From Rickettsiaceae bacterium (GTDB lineage Bacteria > Pseudomonadota > Alphaproteobacteria > Rickettsiales > Rickettsiaceae), in the NCBI GenBank assembly GCA_020697135.1, contig JAJFBM010000015.1, forward strand, positions 1 through 51,602: 51,602 nucleotides of DNA. Direction: 5' to 3'. Positions 11,360 through 20,384 of this stretch are shown in pieces; the stretch's first letter is position 1, and each line of letters opens with the position of its first letter. The notes under the pieces were generated by a model that worked only from the letters and a program-made list of their open reading frames with translations, was not told the DNA's origin and did no database searches. A program made the translations under genes and the position numbers.

Positions 11360-11499
11360 GCTTAAGCAAGCTTTTTTTGTTTTTTGATCTCACTTTTTAA
11401 GCTTTCCAAATAACTCATCCCTTTTTTTAATAATTTAATTTTCAATGAAAGATCATAAAATAATCTTTTAAAGAATATTTTTAAAGCAATAATGCTACT

Positions 11500-13551
11500 T
11501 TATTTCTTCCAGCTTTTATCTTCGGATTTTTTATTTGAAACGTTTTCAGCAAAACTTTTATTAGAACTTTCCTTCTTAGTTTTTATGTCTTCTAAGGTCT
11601 TAGAGTTTTTTAAAGTTTTTATTTTAGATGTCCCTTCACTAATTTCTTCTGGTTTGAATTTTTGACTCCAAGATTTTAACTCTTGAGTTTCTTCAGCTCT
11701 TTTTAACTTAGGCTTACTAGTAAGCTCCTCTTTTGTTATCTTTTCCTTCAAATCTTTGATCTGCTTTTCAAATATTTCAAGCCCAGCAATTTTAATTCCT
11801 TTGTCTTTAGTAATTAATTCGATTTTTTCTTCGAGTGCAGGGAGAATATCTTTAGCGAAATCTTCCTCAAAAGATTTGGTTATATTTGGTGCGTATTTTA
11901 TAGTAGCAGAATCCTTTGTAATTTTTCCATTTTTCAATAAGTCATTCGTATACTCTTCTGCTTTTTGGCCTATTAAAAAAGTATATAATTCTCCTCTTAC
12001 AGAGATATCATTAAAGGTAATCTTTTGTGTAGGATATCTATTGTTCGTATTTAAATCTATTGTATGATTATGAGTATTATCTCCACCTTGCTTAATGTAA
12101 ATATCTGAGATAATTTCTCTAAAATTCTTTTTAGTCTTTTCTTTGTCACAATCTAAGATAGAGTTTGTTATTTTATGAGAAAGATCCTTACTTTTAAACT
12201 CATCTTGCTCTTCAGGCTTAATATAATTTTCTTGCGAATGTTTATTGTTGACGGAAAGATCTTTATATATTTTATTTGGCAAAATTAAATCTCCAGTACT
12301 AGAGTTTAACCTATTATAACATTCCTCAATTATAGCAAATTTTTCCTCTTCTGTTAAAGCTAACCTATGTAACTCTTTCATATCCTCAGTAAAAGATTTT
12401 ATTTGTCTGTGAGCTGGATCTAAGGAAGCTTCTAAACTATTTGAAGTTACAAATTCTTGATTATTATATTTGCCTTCATGTGGCAAACAAGAATTTTGAT
12501 AAACTCCTTGAATAGTGTCATGCAATACTTCATGCATTAAAGTATTCACCGAATCATTAATATTTTCTGTGCTAAAGGAAACTGCTATATATTTTTCAAT
12601 CCAAAAGCCAAGAACATTATTAGCTATATTAGTAGAGCTGTTATTATCAAAATGGACTAGAGGGAAAAACTTAGAATTTATGGCTACTATAGGATGAGGA
12701 AATTCAGAATTTAATATATTTTCACATGTCGTTAAAGCATAGTAAGTTAAGTTGGCTTTTAATGTAATATCTCCTTTTCTGGCCGCTTCTTCGGCTACAT
12801 TCCATGCAGTATTTATAATTTGATTAAACTCGCTCTGTTGCTTTTCATTTACTGTAGCGCTAGCATTTTTAATTAGTTCAAGAACACTAAAACTTTTATT
12901 CTTTTGCAGATTTTCGAGTGTATCTTTTATCTGATTACCGAATGCTTCTATTGAAGTCATGAAAAGTTGACTGTATTTGTCGTCAAATATTTTTAATGCT
13001 GCTCCCATCTCTAAAACTTTTGAGCTTTTGTTATCTTGAGATAAAAAATGATTATATCTATTGATAGCAATATTTATAGGCAATTCCTTATTGTCATTTA
13101 CTATTGAATGATCAAGGTTAGAAGAGTTGTTTATAAATTCTAATACTTCCGGGGTAGATGTCACAGCAGCCTTATGTAGTATGGTTTCACCATTATTATT
13201 CTTAAGGTTTAGGTTGGCTCCTTTTTTCTCTAATTCTTTTAATAAAATGATATTTGGACTGAGATAATCCATAGCATAATGCGCTGCTGTATTTCCATCA
13301 TTATCTTGGAAATCTATACCACCTTGGGATTCTAGTAATAAAAGAATGATTTCGGGTTGATACTTTTTGGCTACTACTTCGCTCATTCCTCCTTCTTTGA
13401 TATAAGTCTGGAATTCATCTTTTTTAAAATAATCAAATAAGTTATCACGTAATTTAGCTTTATCTTCAGCTAAGCCAGTATTTTGATAGTTAAAAACCAA
13501 TTTTTCTAATTCTCTTTCTTTCGCAATTTGTTGTCTGGTTTTTATTTTCAT
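11500..13551 (-). CDS. Ankyrin-repeat protein with a conserved HExxH (zincin-like) domain, copy 2
   Basis: A 683-residue paralogue of 9303-11117, similar along nearly the whole length. It has ankyrin repeats at about residues 80-165 (GNTAAHYAMDYL, GETILHKAA, ELPINIAI), a helical block (EKQQSEFNQIINTAWNVAEEAA, about 236-257) and HEVLHDTIQGVY at 340-351. A later shared block reads RGELYTFLIGQKAEEYT. It is longer because of an insertion between the HExxH domain and this block. The C-terminus is lysine/serine/glutamate-rich. It lies beside the 5S relic exactly as copy 1 lies beside 5S, so gene and rRNA were duplicated together. The function is unknown; a host-directed effector is plausible. Confidence 0.8.
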   Translation of the reverse strand: MKIKTRQQIAKERELEKLVFNYQNTGLAEDKAKLRDNLFDYFKKDEFQTYIKEGGMSEVVAKKYQPEIILLLLESQGGIDFQDNDGNTAAHYAMDYLSPNIILLKELEKKGANLNLKNNNGETILHKAAVTSTPEVLEFINNSSNLDHSIVNDNKELPINIAINRYNHFLSQDNKSSKVLEMGAALKIFDDKYSQLFMTSIEAFGNQIKDTLENLQKNKSFSVLELIKNASATVNEKQQSEFNQIINTAWNVAEEAARKGDITLKANLTYYALTTCENILNSEFPHPIVAINSKFFPLVHFDNNSSTNIANNVLGFWIEKYIAVSFSTENINDSVNTLMHEVLHDTIQGVYQNSCLPHEGKYNNQEFVTSNSLEASLDPAHRQIKSFTEDMKELHRLALTEEEKFAIIEECYNRLNSSTGDLILPNKIYKDLSVNNKHSQENYIKPEEQDEFKSKDLSHKITNSILDCDKEKTKKNFREIISDIYIKQGGDNTHNHTIDLNTNNRYPTQKITFNDISVRGELYTFLIGQKAEEYTNDLLKNGKITKDSATIKYAPNITKSFEEDFAKDILPALEEKIELITKDKGIKIAGLEIFEKQIKDLKEKITKEELTSKPKLKRAEETQELKSWSQKFKPEEISEGTSKIKTLKNSKTLEDIKTKKESSNKSFAENVSNKKSEDKSWKK

Positions 13552-13745
13552 CGTTATCTTATTCTTTTTATAATATTGTCCGAAATAATAATTAAATAAA
13601 AGTTAATAGCAATGCTTGCTTTACTTAAGACATTCCTATGTTCGTAGTGATAAAAATCGATTGTAAGAGAACAGTCAGTATGTTATTAAATCATCTATAG
13701 TTATAAATAAATGATAATTATATTTTTTAAAATCGTTAATAATAT

Positions 13746-14429
13746 ATGCATCCTACTCTAAATAAAATGGGTTTTACTCATTCAACTCTCGACCTAGCAT
13801 CTGAAGCCTTTTTGGAGCATGTTAAGGCTACGCAAGGAAACTTCATTGATATAGGTTGTGCTTTTGGTTTTCATACTATTGAAGCCTTAAAACTTGGGGG
13901 TAAAGTTTTTGCTATAGATATTGAGCCTAAACATATCGATGCGCTTAATGAAAATTGTCCTACTAACTTCAAACCTTACCTTTCAACTCAAGTCGCATCT
14001 TTTCCTGACCAAGTATTTTTAAGTAAAAATTTTTATGATGGCGCCCTTCTCTCTAGAATATTCATCTTCTTAAACCCCGAACAAACAATGCAGGCTTTAG
14101 CAAAAATTTATGACTGTCTTAAGCCAGGTGGAAAATTATTTATTATCTCTGGAAGTGTATATTCAGGTTCGTGGATTAATGTTCATGAAGAATATTTAAG
14201 AAATAAATTAGCTAAATCAAAATGGCCAGGCTATATAACGAATCTTTGGGAGAAGGAGCCAGAGTCAAAGGAAAATTTTCCAAATGAAGTACATTTATTT
14301 GATCTTGAGACAATGGAGGAGGTTTTATCTTATGTAGGGTTCTCTATAATTAGCTCGCAATATTCTCCCCCTCTATTAACTAATAAACTTAACCAGCAAG
14401 CCAATATAGTTATTATCGCGCAGAAATAA
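13746..14429 (+). CDS. Class I SAM-dependent methyltransferase
   Basis: A 227-residue soluble protein. Motif I is FIDIGCAFGFHT (about 37-48) and binds S-adenosylmethionine; VFAIDIEPKHID (about 58-69) is the motif II acidic region, and LKPGGKLFIISGS (about 125-137) the typical post-II/III strand. The substrate cannot be inferred; it may be a small molecule or a protein. It stands alone between repeat-protein genes, with no clear Shine-Dalgarno sequence. An alternative start is the Met at codon 8. Confidence 0.8.
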   Translation: MHPTLNKMGFTHSTLDLASEAFLEHVKATQGNFIDIGCAFGFHTIEALKLGGKVFAIDIEPKHIDALNENCPTNFKPYLSTQVASFPDQVFLSKNFYDGALLSRIFIFLNPEQTMQALAKIYDCLKPGGKLFIISGSVYSGSWINVHEEYLRNKLAKSKWPGYITNLWEKEPESKENFPNEVHLFDLETMEEVLSYVGFSIISSQYSPPLLTNKLNQQANIVIIAQK

Positions 14430-14571
14430 ACTACTTTCCTAACTGTCATACATGTATCTTGACTATAATACTTGAAAAACATCGCAATAGTTAACAAGCA
14501 TTAATTATACTTCTTTACTTTTTTATTTTTATTTATATAATTTCGATTAATAAATATATAATAATATAAAA

Positions 14572-15474
14572 ATGTGGCATGAAGAATTTAGTGAAGTAAT
14601 TGAGAAGATAAAAAATAACGAGGTAAAGCATTTAATTTTAAATGATAAAGGTTTGACCGAGGAGCAAGTTTTAACCCTTGCTAGGGAATTAGCTTATAAT
14701 TCAAGCCTAATATCCCTTCATTTAGATTCTAATAATATTGGTCCAAAAGCAGTAGATGCTTTAGCAAAATCTATTGAAAATAATAAAACACTAATGGAAC
14801 TTTCTCTTGCAAATAATAATATAGGGGTTGAAGGAGGGAAATCTTATATAAAAAGTTTAGAAAATAATTCCTCATTAATTCGTATATGGTTGCCTAATAA
14901 TCAAATAGGTAAGGAGAATAGAGAAGCTTTCAAGCAAATATTTAAAGAAAGCAAATATCTTCTGCAAATGGATGTTTCAGATATTGAAGCGGATGATATT
15001 TTTAGCTTTTGGCGCTTGAGTCATAAAAAATTAAATGAGTTAGAGAAAACTGAAAAATCTCTAAATAAAATCATTAATTATTTTGATAAGAAAATTACAA
15101 GGGACAAGCTTAATGTTAAAGATATAATAAGAGTTTATGAAAATACAGCGCATATAAAGGCATTAATGGAAAAGGATTTTATTGTAAGTACCTTACCTAT
15201 TCTAGACAATTTACTATTTAACTTTAAACCTAAGCTTAAAGCTGAACAGCAAGCTTTATTCAATGGCAAATTCCATGATCTTTGTAAGGCATTTTATTTA
15301 GAAGCTAAGGGGTTAAAATTTCCGATAAAGCAAGATAATCCTGAGATACCTTGCCCTATAGAATTTATGCCAGCAGAGATTCTTGATTTGATAGCAGAAC
15401 AAAATATCGAAAGCGATTTAGTGCCAGCTTTAAGTATGATTGGTGATCAAGGTTTAAGTTGTAATATTCTTTAA
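14572..15474 (+). CDS. Leucine-rich-repeat protein (28-residue repeats)
   Basis: A 300-residue protein. Four consecutive 28-residue ribonuclease-inhibitor-type repeats occupy about residues 18-130 (LISLHLDSNNIGPKAVDAL, LMELSLANNNIGVEGGKSY, LIRIWLPNNQIGKENREAF). The rest is helical. Near the C-terminus, EFMPAEILDLIAEQN resembles the opening of an F-box, as in the LRR protein at 4737-5981. It lacks the shared N-terminal domain of the other two LRR proteins. No export signal is visible. A protein-binding, possibly host-directed role is inferred. Confidence 0.8.
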   Translation: MWHEEFSEVIEKIKNNEVKHLILNDKGLTEEQVLTLARELAYNSSLISLHLDSNNIGPKAVDALAKSIENNKTLMELSLANNNIGVEGGKSYIKSLENNSSLIRIWLPNNQIGKENREAFKQIFKESKYLLQMDVSDIEADDIFSFWRLSHKKLNELEKTEKSLNKIINYFDKKITRDKLNVKDIIRVYENTAHIKALMEKDFIVSTLPILDNLLFNFKPKLKAEQQALFNGKFHDLCKAFYLEAKGLKFPIKQDNPEIPCPIEFMPAEILDLIAEQNIESDLVPALSMIGDQGLSCNIL

Positions 15475-15512
15475 GATGAGAATTTTGAAATAACTATTTC
15501 CTTTAACCCAAA

Positions 15513-16073
15513 CTACTTCGGATAATGAATTATATCATGAATTGTTGCTTTCTCAGACAATTTGTTTCGATAGCCATGAGGTTGATCTGCATTAAAATAT
15601 AATCCTTCATTTTTCTTAAGACTATGCCAAGTACCGTTTAAGAGAACCTCCATTTCTCCTTCTGCAACCATAATATGTTCAATTATCCCAGTTTTGTGAG
15701 GAGGAGACAGATGTTCGCAACCAGGTAATAGTTCAATGATAAAAACTTCGAAACATAATTTTTCATCAAATGGAAATATAGGTATAACCCGGATTTTGTT
15801 ATCTTCGGGGTGCATTTGTCTAGGGCTCCCTGTCCGGTGAATAGGATTAGTAATATCTGTAACTGTTTCATCTATAAAAGAAGAAAAAGAAGTTTCAAAC
15901 CCTGTTGCAATCTTCCAAAGAGTTGCAATTGTCGGGCTGGATTCTCCACGTTCAATTTGACCAAGCATTGCTTTGCTAACATTAGTTTTTTTACTAGCTA
16001 CGTCTAAGCTCCAACCTTTTTCTTTACGTAAATCCTTTAAAGTTTTAGATATTCTTAGAGATAAATCTTGCAA
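15513..16073 (-). CDS. XRE-family regulator with C-terminal cupin domain
   Basis: A 186-residue protein. The helix-turn-helix spans about 7-62 (LDVASKKTNVSKAMLGQIERG). A cupin sensor domain spans about 105-180 (GCEHLSPPHKTGIIEHIMVAEGEMEVLLNG). Such proteins repress genes for small-molecule uptake or turnover and sense a ligand in the cupin. The start is TTG: an in-frame stop lies two codons upstream, and GAAAGG is well placed before it. It is transcribed divergently from a YbaK and a DUF2000 gene. Two identical-looking palindromes in the shared promoter region (16109-16160) are the likely operators. Confidence 0.9.
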   Translation of the reverse strand: MQDLSLRISKTLKDLRKEKGWSLDVASKKTNVSKAMLGQIERGESSPTIATLWKIATGFETSFSSFIDETVTDITNPIHRTGSPRQMHPEDNKIRVIPIFPFDEKLCFEVFIIELLPGCEHLSPPHKTGIIEHIMVAEGEMEVLLNGTWHSLKKNEGLYFNADQPHGYRNKLSEKATIHDIIHYPK

Positions 16074-16108
16074 ATTCTACCTTTCATCAAAAATTACAAA
16101 AAAACACT

Positions 16109-16160
16109 TGTGCGTTATGACGCACAATGCTAATATGTCCTTTGAGCGTTATAACGCACA
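16109..16160. promoter_or_regulatory. Twin palindromic operators between the XRE-cupin gene and YbaK
   Basis: TGTGCGTTATGACGCACA (16109-16126) and TGAGCGTTATAACGCACA (16143-16160), each an 18-bp near-perfect palindrome, lie 34 bp apart centre to centre, about three helical turns. This matches cooperative binding on one DNA face. They overlap the likely divergent promoters. Binding by the adjacent XRE regulator is inferred. Confidence 0.75.
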
Positions 16161-16210
16161 TTATATAAAAGTTCAATAGATTTATAATATATAATTATGG
16201 AGAAAGTACA

Positions 16211-16693
16211 ATGAGCCAAAAACTTGCGAGAAGTGCCCAAACCGTACAATATGCTTTAGAGCAAAAAAATGTGCAGTGCAAAGTTTTAGAGCTTCCAAAC
16301 AGCTGCAGAACAGCACAAGAAGCGGCATCTAGCATAGGATGTGCAGTCTCACAAATTGTTAAATCACTTATATTTAAAACACGAATGACTGTAAAGCCAG
16401 TTCTGGTTTTAGTGTCGGGACCAAATAGGGTCAATGAAAAAATAATTGAATCATATATTAGCGAAGAAATAATCAAAGCTGATGCGGTATTTACTAAAGA
16501 GTTGACTGGTTTTGCAATAGGTGGGATACCTCCTATAGGTCATAAGCATGCAATTAAGTTAGTGTTCATAGATCAAGATTTACTTAGATTTGATGATTTA
16601 TGGGCTGCTGCAGGAACACCAAATGCAGTGTTTAACATACAAGTCAAAGATTTATTATTGATGACAAACGGTAGAATAGTTTCAGTAAACTAA
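16211..16693 (+). CDS. YbaK/EbsC-family aminoacyl-tRNA deacylase-like protein
   Basis: A 160-residue single-domain protein of the YbaK/ProX family, which hydrolyses mischarged tRNAs (for example Cys-tRNA-Pro or Ala-tRNA-Pro) in trans. Visible motifs are a conserved lysine in QIVKSLIFKT (about residue 50), a VSGPNRVN strand and GGIPPIGH (about 106-113), typical of the family. It is the first gene of a two-gene unit with a DUF2000 gene, 13 bp before it, controlled by the twin palindromes. The exact substrate is not readable from the sequence. Confidence 0.88.
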   Translation: MSQKLARSAQTVQYALEQKNVQCKVLELPNSCRTAQEAASSIGCAVSQIVKSLIFKTRMTVKPVLVLVSGPNRVNEKIIESYISEEIIKADAVFTKELTGFAIGGIPPIGHKHAIKLVFIDQDLLRFDDLWAAAGTPNAVFNIQVKDLLLMTNGRIVSVN

Positions 16694-16706
16694 AAAGGGG
16701 AATTTC

Positions 16707-17123
16707 ATGAGTAATATAAATGTAAAATTTGCTGCAATATTAAATAAAGACTTAGAGGTAGGGATTTGTATGAACGCGATTGCGCATATGAGCCTAGGGC
16801 TTGGAGCAGCGTTAGGAAAGGGTGAAGCATTATTAGATGATTATAAAGATGCTGAGGGGAATATTTATCCTAATATTTCGCGTGTACCTTTTATAATACT
16901 TAGGGGAAAATCTAACGAAATAAAGAAAACAATATTTTGTGCAAGAGAAAGTAACTTAGTATATGGGATTTTTATTGATACTATGAGGGAAGGTACCTAT
17001 GTTGAACAAATAGAGAGAACCAGCTTAACCAAGCTTGATGATCTTAATTTTATTGGTTGCGTAATTTTTGGTCCTAAAGAAAAGGTAAGCGAATTAACTA
17101 GAAAATTCTCGCTTTGGAAGTGA
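16707..17123 (+). CDS. DUF2000 family protein
   Basis: A 138-residue protein that matches the DUF2000 pattern: FAAILNKDLEVGICMNAIAHMSLGLGA at the N-terminus (given here as a described block, residues 8-34) and a closing GPKEKVSELTRKFSLWK. The family has a peptidyl-tRNA hydrolase 2-like fold and no established reaction. A strong ribosome site (AAGGGG) precedes the ATG. Co-transcription with the YbaK-type deacylase and control by an XRE-cupin repressor suggest a role in amino-acid or tRNA quality control; this is inference. Confidence 0.85.
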   Translation: MSNINVKFAAILNKDLEVGICMNAIAHMSLGLGAALGKGEALLDDYKDAEGNIYPNISRVPFIILRGKSNEIKKTIFCARESNLVYGIFIDTMREGTYVEQIERTSLTKLDDLNFIGCVIFGPKEKVSELTRKFSLWK

Positions 17124-17129
17124 AAAAAT

Positions 17130-17163
17130 GGATAGCAAAATAATGTTCATCCTGTCGCTATCC
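17130..17163. terminator. Hairpin between convergent genes
   Basis: GGATAGC (17130-17136) pairs with GCTATCC (17157-17163) across a 20-base loop, directly after the DUF2000 stop and before the convergent gene at 17174. The T-rich tail is short, so termination is plausible, not certain. Confidence 0.45.
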
Positions 17164-17173
17164 GATATATCTT

Positions 17174-17800
17174 TTATTTCTGAATAACGGCACCTTCAAT
17201 TTTGCCTTTTATGCTTGAAGAAGTTGCATTGTCGATTATTATAATCCCTTTACCTGATTCAAATTTAATATTTCCCTTAACTGTAACTATACCTTTTAAA
17301 TGAAGTTTTTGTGATTCGTCTTTGACACTTTTATTTATAACTATATTATTTACACTAGAATCTTTTAATTTTATTTTTACACCACCATTAATTATAAGGT
17401 CACCTAAATTTGTATCCTGAAAAGTTACGGGACCTGATACTTCGCTTTTGCCAGAAATTGTTGCATTAGTAATTTTTACAGGGCCATTCACTCTAATTCC
17501 ATTGATATTTGCATTTGAGCTTGCATTAATAGGGCCGTTTACTTTCAATAATCCTCTCACGTTAATATTTTCAAACTGTAAAGGTCCATTTATATCCATC
17601 TCTTGAGCCTCGAGATCTTTTATATCAGCAGGTCCATTAATAGTAATATTGTCAGCTTTGACATTTTTAAGGTCTGCAGGGCCATGTATTGTCAGACCTT
17701 TATAATAATGTTCAGAGTTAATGGTGGTTGGTCCATAAAATACTTCTGCACAAGCGTTAAAGGCTAGAAAAACCAGCGGAAATAAAAGAAGCTTTTTCAT
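17174..17800 (-). CDS. Secreted beta-solenoid (bactofilin-like) repeat protein
   Basis: A 208-residue protein with an N-terminal signal peptide (MKKLLLFPLVFLAFNACA, cleavage after ACA; the cysteine context is poor for a lipobox). A regular array of (N/S)GP motifs follows at residues 23, 40, 56, 72, 89, 106 and 123, with a related GG at 139. The 16-17-residue period implies one motif per coil of a right-handed beta-helix. Bactofilin-type or polymer-forming proteins have this architecture, but the signal peptide argues for a periplasmic or surface location. AAGGA precedes the ATG. No catalytic motif is seen. Confidence 0.75.
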   Translation of the reverse strand: MKKLLLFPLVFLAFNACAEVFYGPTTINSEHYYKGLTIHGPADLKNVKADNITINGPADIKDLEAQEMDINGPLQFENINVRGLLKVNGPINASSNANINGIRVNGPVKITNATISGKSEVSGPVTFQDTNLGDLIINGGVKIKLKDSSVNNIVINKSVKDESQKLHLKGIVTVKGNIKFESGKGIIIIDNATSSSIKGKIEGAVIQK

Positions 17801-17895
17801 ATAATCCTTATATTTATGATTAAATTTTCCTTATAGTATAATAATTATAGAAATATTGGAAAGTAAAATATCTATATCTCATGGTAGGAAATAAT

Positions 17896-17920
17896 AAAAG
17901 GAGGCTTTAAGCCTCCTTTT
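17896..17920 (-). terminator. Intrinsic terminator of the large ankyrin gene
   Basis: AAAAGGAGGC-TTTAA-GCCTCCTTTT is a perfect 10-bp stem. Read on the minus strand it follows the stop at 17962 by about 40 bp and ends in TTTTATTATTT. It would also work on the plus strand. Confidence 0.85.
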
Positions 17921-17961
17921 ATGCAATATTACTCGAAGTTTCTTATAGATTATGACTTAAA

Positions 17962-20283
17962 TCATGCGTCATAGTCATTCATAGCTGCAAGTAAATGATC
18001 TTTTACTTTGGTCTCTTGAGGGCTAAAAATACAATTACTTTCTAAAATAACATCTCTAATCGTTTCTTGATAGACTCCATGCATATTTGGAAAGATTTGC
18101 TCTAAGTAGTTAGTTTCGTCAACAGCACTATCATTTTCGATGTTTCCAAGGATTGATTTCAAAGATAAAATTTTTAAAGATGGTAATTTATAATCTTCCG
18201 TCACAATATTAATCATCTCTAAAATAGAATCTTTTATAGAGCTCTCTTCTAAATCATCTAATATATTCTTTAAGCTATTTAAATAATCGCTAACTTTGTC
18301 ATTCTCCATGCTTGAAGCTTCTTTAATAATATGATTTTTTAAATTATCAAAGCTATCTTCTTCGTTCAGATATTGAATCGCTTCAGATTTTGCTATTACC
18401 TCAAAACTATTAAGCACATTTCCTTTATTAGCTTGAAGTATAAGATCAATAATATTTACTTCAGGTTTAATTATAAAAAGATTTTCGATAGAATAATTAA
18501 TATATTTAGCGTCATTCTCATTTACTAATTGCGCTCTTAACGCAAAGAAAATAGAATCGTAATATTCTTGTATCTCATTAATTGATAAAATTTCATTGTG
18601 TGGTATATCTTCATTTATTGCTTTAGCCAGCTTAGTTATAGGATTACTATTTACTTTATTTTCTTTATAACCATCAAAATCAGTAAATTTTATATCATAT
18701 AAAGGTTTAATGTCGCCACCATATTCAAAGAAAATTTTCATTGATTTAGTATATTCGTTTTTAGCTAAAACATGTATAAGCATATCATTATTACTAAAAG
18801 GGAATATTAAATTTTTATTTGCTCCAGCCTCGAGAAGAAATCTAAATGCTTCAAAATTATCGTCACCATTTATTGCTAGATAATGCAATGGTGTATATCC
18901 TTTATCATCGATATTGTTTACATTAGCTCCATAATCCAGAAATAGTTTTACAATTTCGCTCGAAGTATGAAAATATATTTTTTGAGTAGCTACTTCTCCA
19001 TTGTTGTTTCGTGCGTTAACGTCTAATCCTTTCTCTAAAAGAAACTTTATTACTTCAATTTTACTATAATCAGAAGCCTTATGTAATAAGGTATTACCTT
19101 TTTGATCTTTATAATCAAGCTTTAATCCTCTTTCTAATAAAAACTTAAATGTGTCTAAATTTCTTATTCCAGCTTCAATAATATATGGTTTATCCAATGT
19201 TAAAACTGCACCTTTTTGAAGTAAGAAGTTTGTCATTTCTAGATTGCCAGTTTTCAAAGCAATACATATAGGATTTTCCTTATTATATGATGGAACAGGA
19301 TTAGAATTTATATCGATACCTGATTGGAGAAAAAAATCTACGAGTTCAAAACTACCTGATACAATTGCATAATGCAGACCATTTACCCCTTCTCCCCCTG
19401 CTTTAGGGTCTGCACCATGCTTTATAAGTTGTTTTACAAGACTAATATTTTTGCCTAAAGCAGCTAGGTGTATAGGATGAATGTGCTTACCTCCTATATT
19501 TGGATTAGCGCCTTTTTCCAGTAGCAGTGAAATTACATTTAAATTTAGTTTAGGGCTAGGGATAGGGCTAGGCTTTAACCCCATTTCCGCGAAGAAATAA
19601 CTTATACCGTTCATACATGTATATGAATCATGAGCATAATATAATGGGGTTCCGAGCTCACCATTAGCATTTACATCCAAGCCGAGTTCCAAAAGGAATT
19701 TTACTGCGTCAACGTTATCATTATGAGCTGCAGCATGAAGCGCAGTTTCATTAAATGGTTTATAAATTTGTTTAGGATCTGCGCCATATTGAATCAGTAA
19801 TTTCATTGCTTCAATATTGCCTAAACTTGCTGCTAAAGAGAAAGGGTGGCGGTGTGAAGGTAGATCGTGAAATTCTGCTTCATGTTCTAAGAGTAATTCA
19901 ATAACTTTTAAATCTCCTGTTAATACAGAGTTAAAAAGAGGAGTATACTCATATTTATCAGAAGCATTCACATTTGCGCCATGCTCAAGCACAAGCTTTA
20001 CCATTGTAAAATTTTTAGCTAGTACAGCGTGATGTAAAGCAGTTTGATTTGTCGAATCTAATAAATTAGGATCAATGCCGATTTCCATTAACCCTTTTAC
20101 AATAGATAAATTCCCACATCTTGCAGAGCCATGTAATATAGTGTCTCTATCTTGTTGAATAATGGATAACAGGAATGTCTTTTTTTGGTCGGGCGTTAAC
20201 ACATTAAATATATTTTCTAATTGGTTAATGAACTTCTCTAATCCTTCAATATTTTCGGTGTTTTCATCATTTTTTATTTTCAT
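17962..20283 (-). CDS. Large ankyrin-repeat protein
   Basis: About 773 residues from the second possible start. An upstream in-frame ATG at 20325 would add 14 hydrophobic residues (MLIYASILIYEVKE) with no ribosome site, so Met at 20283 (MKIKNDENTEN) is preferred. About 14-15 ankyrin repeats run from about residue 50 to 520, many near consensus (TALHHAVLAKNFTMVKLVLE, TPLHYLAINGDDNFEAFRFL). A 250-residue helical C-terminal region follows without known motifs. Ankyrin repeats mediate protein binding; in Rickettsiales several such proteins are secreted into the host, which is only a possibility here. It ends at a strong terminator. Confidence 0.88.
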   Translation of the reverse strand: MKIKNDENTENIEGLEKFINQLENIFNVLTPDQKKTFLLSIIQQDRDTILHGSARCGNLSIVKGLMEIGIDPNLLDSTNQTALHHAVLAKNFTMVKLVLEHGANVNASDKYEYTPLFNSVLTGDLKVIELLLEHEAEFHDLPSHRHPFSLAASLGNIEAMKLLIQYGADPKQIYKPFNETALHAAAHNDNVDAVKFLLELGLDVNANGELGTPLYYAHDSYTCMNGISYFFAEMGLKPSPIPSPKLNLNVISLLLEKGANPNIGGKHIHPIHLAALGKNISLVKQLIKHGADPKAGGEGVNGLHYAIVSGSFELVDFFLQSGIDINSNPVPSYNKENPICIALKTGNLEMTNFLLQKGAVLTLDKPYIIEAGIRNLDTFKFLLERGLKLDYKDQKGNTLLHKASDYSKIEVIKFLLEKGLDVNARNNNGEVATQKIYFHTSSEIVKLFLDYGANVNNIDDKGYTPLHYLAINGDDNFEAFRFLLEAGANKNLIFPFSNNDMLIHVLAKNEYTKSMKIFFEYGGDIKPLYDIKFTDFDGYKENKVNSNPITKLAKAINEDIPHNEILSINEIQEYYDSIFFALRAQLVNENDAKYINYSIENLFIIKPEVNIIDLILQANKGNVLNSFEVIAKSEAIQYLNEEDSFDNLKNHIIKEASSMENDKVSDYLNSLKNILDDLEESSIKDSILEMINIVTEDYKLPSLKILSLKSILGNIENDSAVDETNYLEQIFPNMHGVYQETIRDVILESNCIFSPQETKVKDHLLAAMNDYDA

Positions 20284-20384
20284 CTCTTTAACTTCGTAAA
20301 TTAATATAGATGCATAAATTAACATACTTTAAAGAAAATATCAACTAGATTAATTTTTATTAGAAAAATATATTAATTAGGTTA

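Noticed and set aside
12250-12260. GACGGAAAGAT resembling the missing 23S motif
   Set aside because: It is inside the ankyrin coding sequence and the flanks do not match 23S; a chance match.
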